Shown: positions 63,201-64,000 of the stretch, in pieces
How positions within the stretch are numbered: position 1 is the first letter of the stretch
Layout: every line of letters starts with the position of its first letter
Assembly: GCF_900129295.1 (NCBI RefSeq)
Contig: NZ_FQUU01000006.1
Location: forward strand, 160,863 to 224,862
Direction of reading: 5' to 3'
Length of the DNA: 64,000 nucleotides
From: Flavisolibacter ginsengisoli DSM 18119
GTDB lineage: Bacteria; Bacteroidota; Bacteroidia; Chitinophagales; Chitinophagaceae
Made by a program: the position numbers and the translations under genes
Notes under the pieces: generated by a model
The model's database searches: none
What the model was told of the DNA's origin: nothing
What the model saw: the letters and a program-made list of their open reading frames with translations, nothing else

Positions 63201-63540
63201 CATCCTGCGGCACCCCGGCCTTCACTGTTACATCGGTAAACTTTAAACCTCCTTTATTCAGAAATAGTTTGTTCTCGTGTTGATTGGACCCAAAGAACAG
63301 GTCTATTTTTCCATCATTATTGAAATCACCCGCACCTGCACCGCTACCATTGTAGAAATAGATATACTTGAATAAATTGAATTGCTGGTTATAGGAAAGG
63401 TTGTTGCTAAAATTCAAACCTGTTGTTTTGCTATCCAACACTTTAAATAAAGCATGATCGGCCTTCTTCTTAGAGGAACAGCCCAATAAGAAAAAGGCAG
63501 TTATTGCCAGGACGCTTACAATTGCTTTATTTAAAAACAT
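60217..63540 (-). CDS. CRTAC1/ASPIC-type FG-GAP repeat lipoprotein
   Basis: About 1107 residues from ATG 63540 (GTG 63549 is an alternative); the start codon lies inside the end of the preceding gene. A lipoprotein signal (ITAFFLLGCSSKK) is followed by many FG-GAP/VCBS calcium-binding propeller repeats: GDFNNDGKIDLFFGSNQ, DINNDGLLDIYIC, DYDNDGDLDMYLL, DINLDGYPDIYIGND and DFDNDGDLDIVVNN. An ASPIC/UnbV-type segment (INAIGSRVVIFANKEVRTYE; FLVWPDQTCQKLDL) lies in the middle, and a second set of repeats follows. Such proteins are surface-exposed binding proteins, often next to SusC/D; none is in this window. It ends 1 bp from a convergent T9SS gene. Confidence 0.93.
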   Translation of the reverse strand: MFLNKAIVSVLAITAFFLLGCSSKKKADHALFKVLDSKTTGLNFSNNLSYNQQFNLFKYIYFYNGSGAGAGDFNNDGKIDLFFGSNQHENKLFLNKGGLKFTDVTVKAGVPQDGGWTTGISVIDINNDGLLDIYICRVGNYEILHSKNELLINQGIDAAGIPHFADKAAEYGLDFSGFSTQAAFFDYDNDGDLDMYLLNHSVHENGTFRPRKDFMNTYHALSGDRIYRNDGNHFVDVTKETGINSTAIGYGLGISVADINLDGYPDIYIGNDFHENDYLYINQRNGTFKEVGEQELMHTSQFSMGVDVADANNDGYPEIVSMDMLPSDPYILKRSLGEDAFDIFNYKISVGYSHQYTRNNLQFNRKNDCFSEVGLYSGIAATDWSWAPLWMDFDNDGLKDLFISNGIPKRMNDIDYINFISNGEIQQKIRENDMSQKDMSLIDKFPEIKLPNKFYKNQGNLSFLDEAENIDGNVPTFSNGAVYADFDNDGDLDIVVNNTDEEVLLYRNTNNDSAASNYVSLQLKGPGNNINAIGSRVVIFANKEVRTYEKFPVKGFMSSMEGPLLIGLKNTIVDSAFLVWPDQTCQKLDLHTSVQKIVYTTGLPRFDFSTLSKEEKPVVEVKNITSTLNLDFLHQENHFVEFDREPLIPHMVSTEGPALAVADINKDGLEDVFIGASRNKESAVFLQQANGRFIKTVQPQLHEDSIYEDVDACWADINNDGNPDLVVASGGNEFYGNDIHNTPRVYLNDGKAHLTKLENAFTNLFLTASCVVPYDFNGDGYIDLFIGGRAVPWEYGKVPQSYLLMNNKKGHFVDVTRQYSKDLAEAGFVTRAVWVDLDKDGDKDLLLSLEWGPITAYINNNGSFIKKELTKERGWWNFVMPCDINNDGDIDLVAGNLGLNSRLHASADKPVRLYYNDFDGNGKKEQVLTYYIGDKEIPFANKAELEKQIPLLKKKFLYAGDFAKATLEELFSKEKLESASVLKADYFRNAILINDGHQNFKVQALPWQAQLSPLKDGAILDINKDGLPDILLAGNYYDNNIEMGRYDADFGTLLVNKGKNKFEPQLLKGSEIKGQVRHISPLQVRGGQAFILAKNSDSTEVIQLRNH

Positions 63541-64000
63541 ACTTCTCACCGGGTTTGTTTGTATTGACTTTCATCATTTGGGGTTTGCCATCATTTTGGG
63601 TAATGAGCAGCAGGTGGTTTTGTGGGGTTTGGAACTCTTTGATGTCTTTGATCTGTCCTTTGATATTGAGTCCTGAGCTTCTTTGTTCCACCCATTGAAA
63701 ATCACCCTTGCCATTGCCCAGCAGCACATGTCCATAGCTGGCGTCCAGCCTTCCAAACTGGGGTGGGAAGGTAAAGAGGTTACCACCTGCCACCAGGTCC
63801 ACCTTTCCATCACCATTCACATCTGTTGGAAGCACCGCATTGACACTGGAGAGCTGCACCATCACAGGCAGGCGCTTGACTTTGAATACGCCACCACCTT
63901 CATTAATAGCCACCACAGAGGATGCATAATTAAACAAACGCTCTGTGGCCTGCTCCAGCACCGGCTTTGCAAAAAGATCCTGTATAGACTTTTTAGCGTA
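63527..64000 (-). CDS. CRTAC1-type FG-GAP protein, 5' part outside window
   Basis: The C-terminal 157 residues of a gene that enters from the right edge; the frame is open to base 64000 (YAKKSIQDLFAKPVLEQATE). It contains an FG-GAP repeat (LPTDVNGDGKVDLVAGGNLF) and aligns by eye with the C-terminus of the next gene (GRLDASYGHVLLGNGKGDF against GRYDADFGTLLVNKGKNKF; GLNIKGQIKDIKE against GSEIKGQVRHIS), so the two are tandem paralogs. Its TAA lies 14 nt inside the next gene's start, which points to translational coupling. Confidence 0.88.
   Translation of the reverse strand, partial: YAKKSIQDLFAKPVLEQATERLFNYASSVVAINEGGGVFKVKRLPVMVQLSSVNAVLPTDVNGDGKVDLVAGGNLFTFPPQFGRLDASYGHVLLGNGKGDFQWVEQRSSGLNIKGQIKDIKEFQTPQNHLLLITQNDGKPQMMKVNTNKPGEKYVFK

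Overview
The window looks like the chromosome of a Bacteroidota bacterium, most likely Chitinophagaceae. Support for this: a menaquinone gene of the futalosine route (mqnA), type IX secretion C-terminal signals (types A and B), CRTAC1-type FG-GAP proteins, many secreted glycosidases and lipoproteins, start sites without Shine-Dalgarno sequences, and promoter elements close to the Bacteroidota consensus TAnnTTTG. The genus cannot be named from sequence reading alone.

Layout. 1-1.5 kb: the edge of a cell-surface polysaccharide locus (a StrF-like glycosyltransferase cut by the window edge, divergent from an FkbM methyltransferase). 1.6-11 kb: housekeeping block with mqnA, purB, prfC, a single-domain response regulator, an orphan MacB-type permease, the tRNA-modification pair tsaD and trmN6, a LYS1/alanine-dehydrogenase-like oxidoreductase and tRNA-Leu(CAA). 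11.0-12.8 kb: an IS1182-type insertion sequence directly behind the tRNA. 12.8-14.1 kb: small genes, including an EthD gene apparently truncated by a one-base indel and a decayed reading frame. 14.1-20.5 kb: an AcrA-AcrB-TolC type efflux operon with a small secreted protein upstream. 20.6-34.4 kb: accessory region with GH78, GH18, a propeller-type histidine kinase with its LuxR response regulator, several lipoproteins, a DUF5694 remnant, and an AraC/VOC pair.

34.5-64 kb is an extended carbohydrate and exported-protein region: a T9SS cargo protein with HYR domains; a sugar porter plus GH32 fructosidase (fructan or sucrose use); a VPS10/BNR propeller protein; a GMC oxidoreductase, gluconate-dehydrogenase subunit 3 and DUF1080 operon that fits oxidation of glycosides to 3-keto sugars followed by cleavage; a GH37 trehalase; two vanadium-haloperoxidase-like proteins, each next to an outer-membrane barrel gene; a GH65 enzyme; a type-B T9SS cargo protein; and two tandem overlapping CRTAC1-type proteins running off the right edge. 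No SusC/SusD pair is present in the window.

The observations most worth a second look are the mirrored double haloperoxidase/outer-membrane-barrel cassette (49.2-54.3 kb), the compact 3-keto-glycoside operon next to alpha-glucosidic disaccharide enzymes, the EthD frameshift, the unlisted DUF5694 fragment, IS ends that can also fold as terminators pointing into the element, an 11-bp tandem/palindromic repeat at 34.55 kb, and recurrent TTG starts. All functional calls are by reading motifs and family resemblance; no database search was run.
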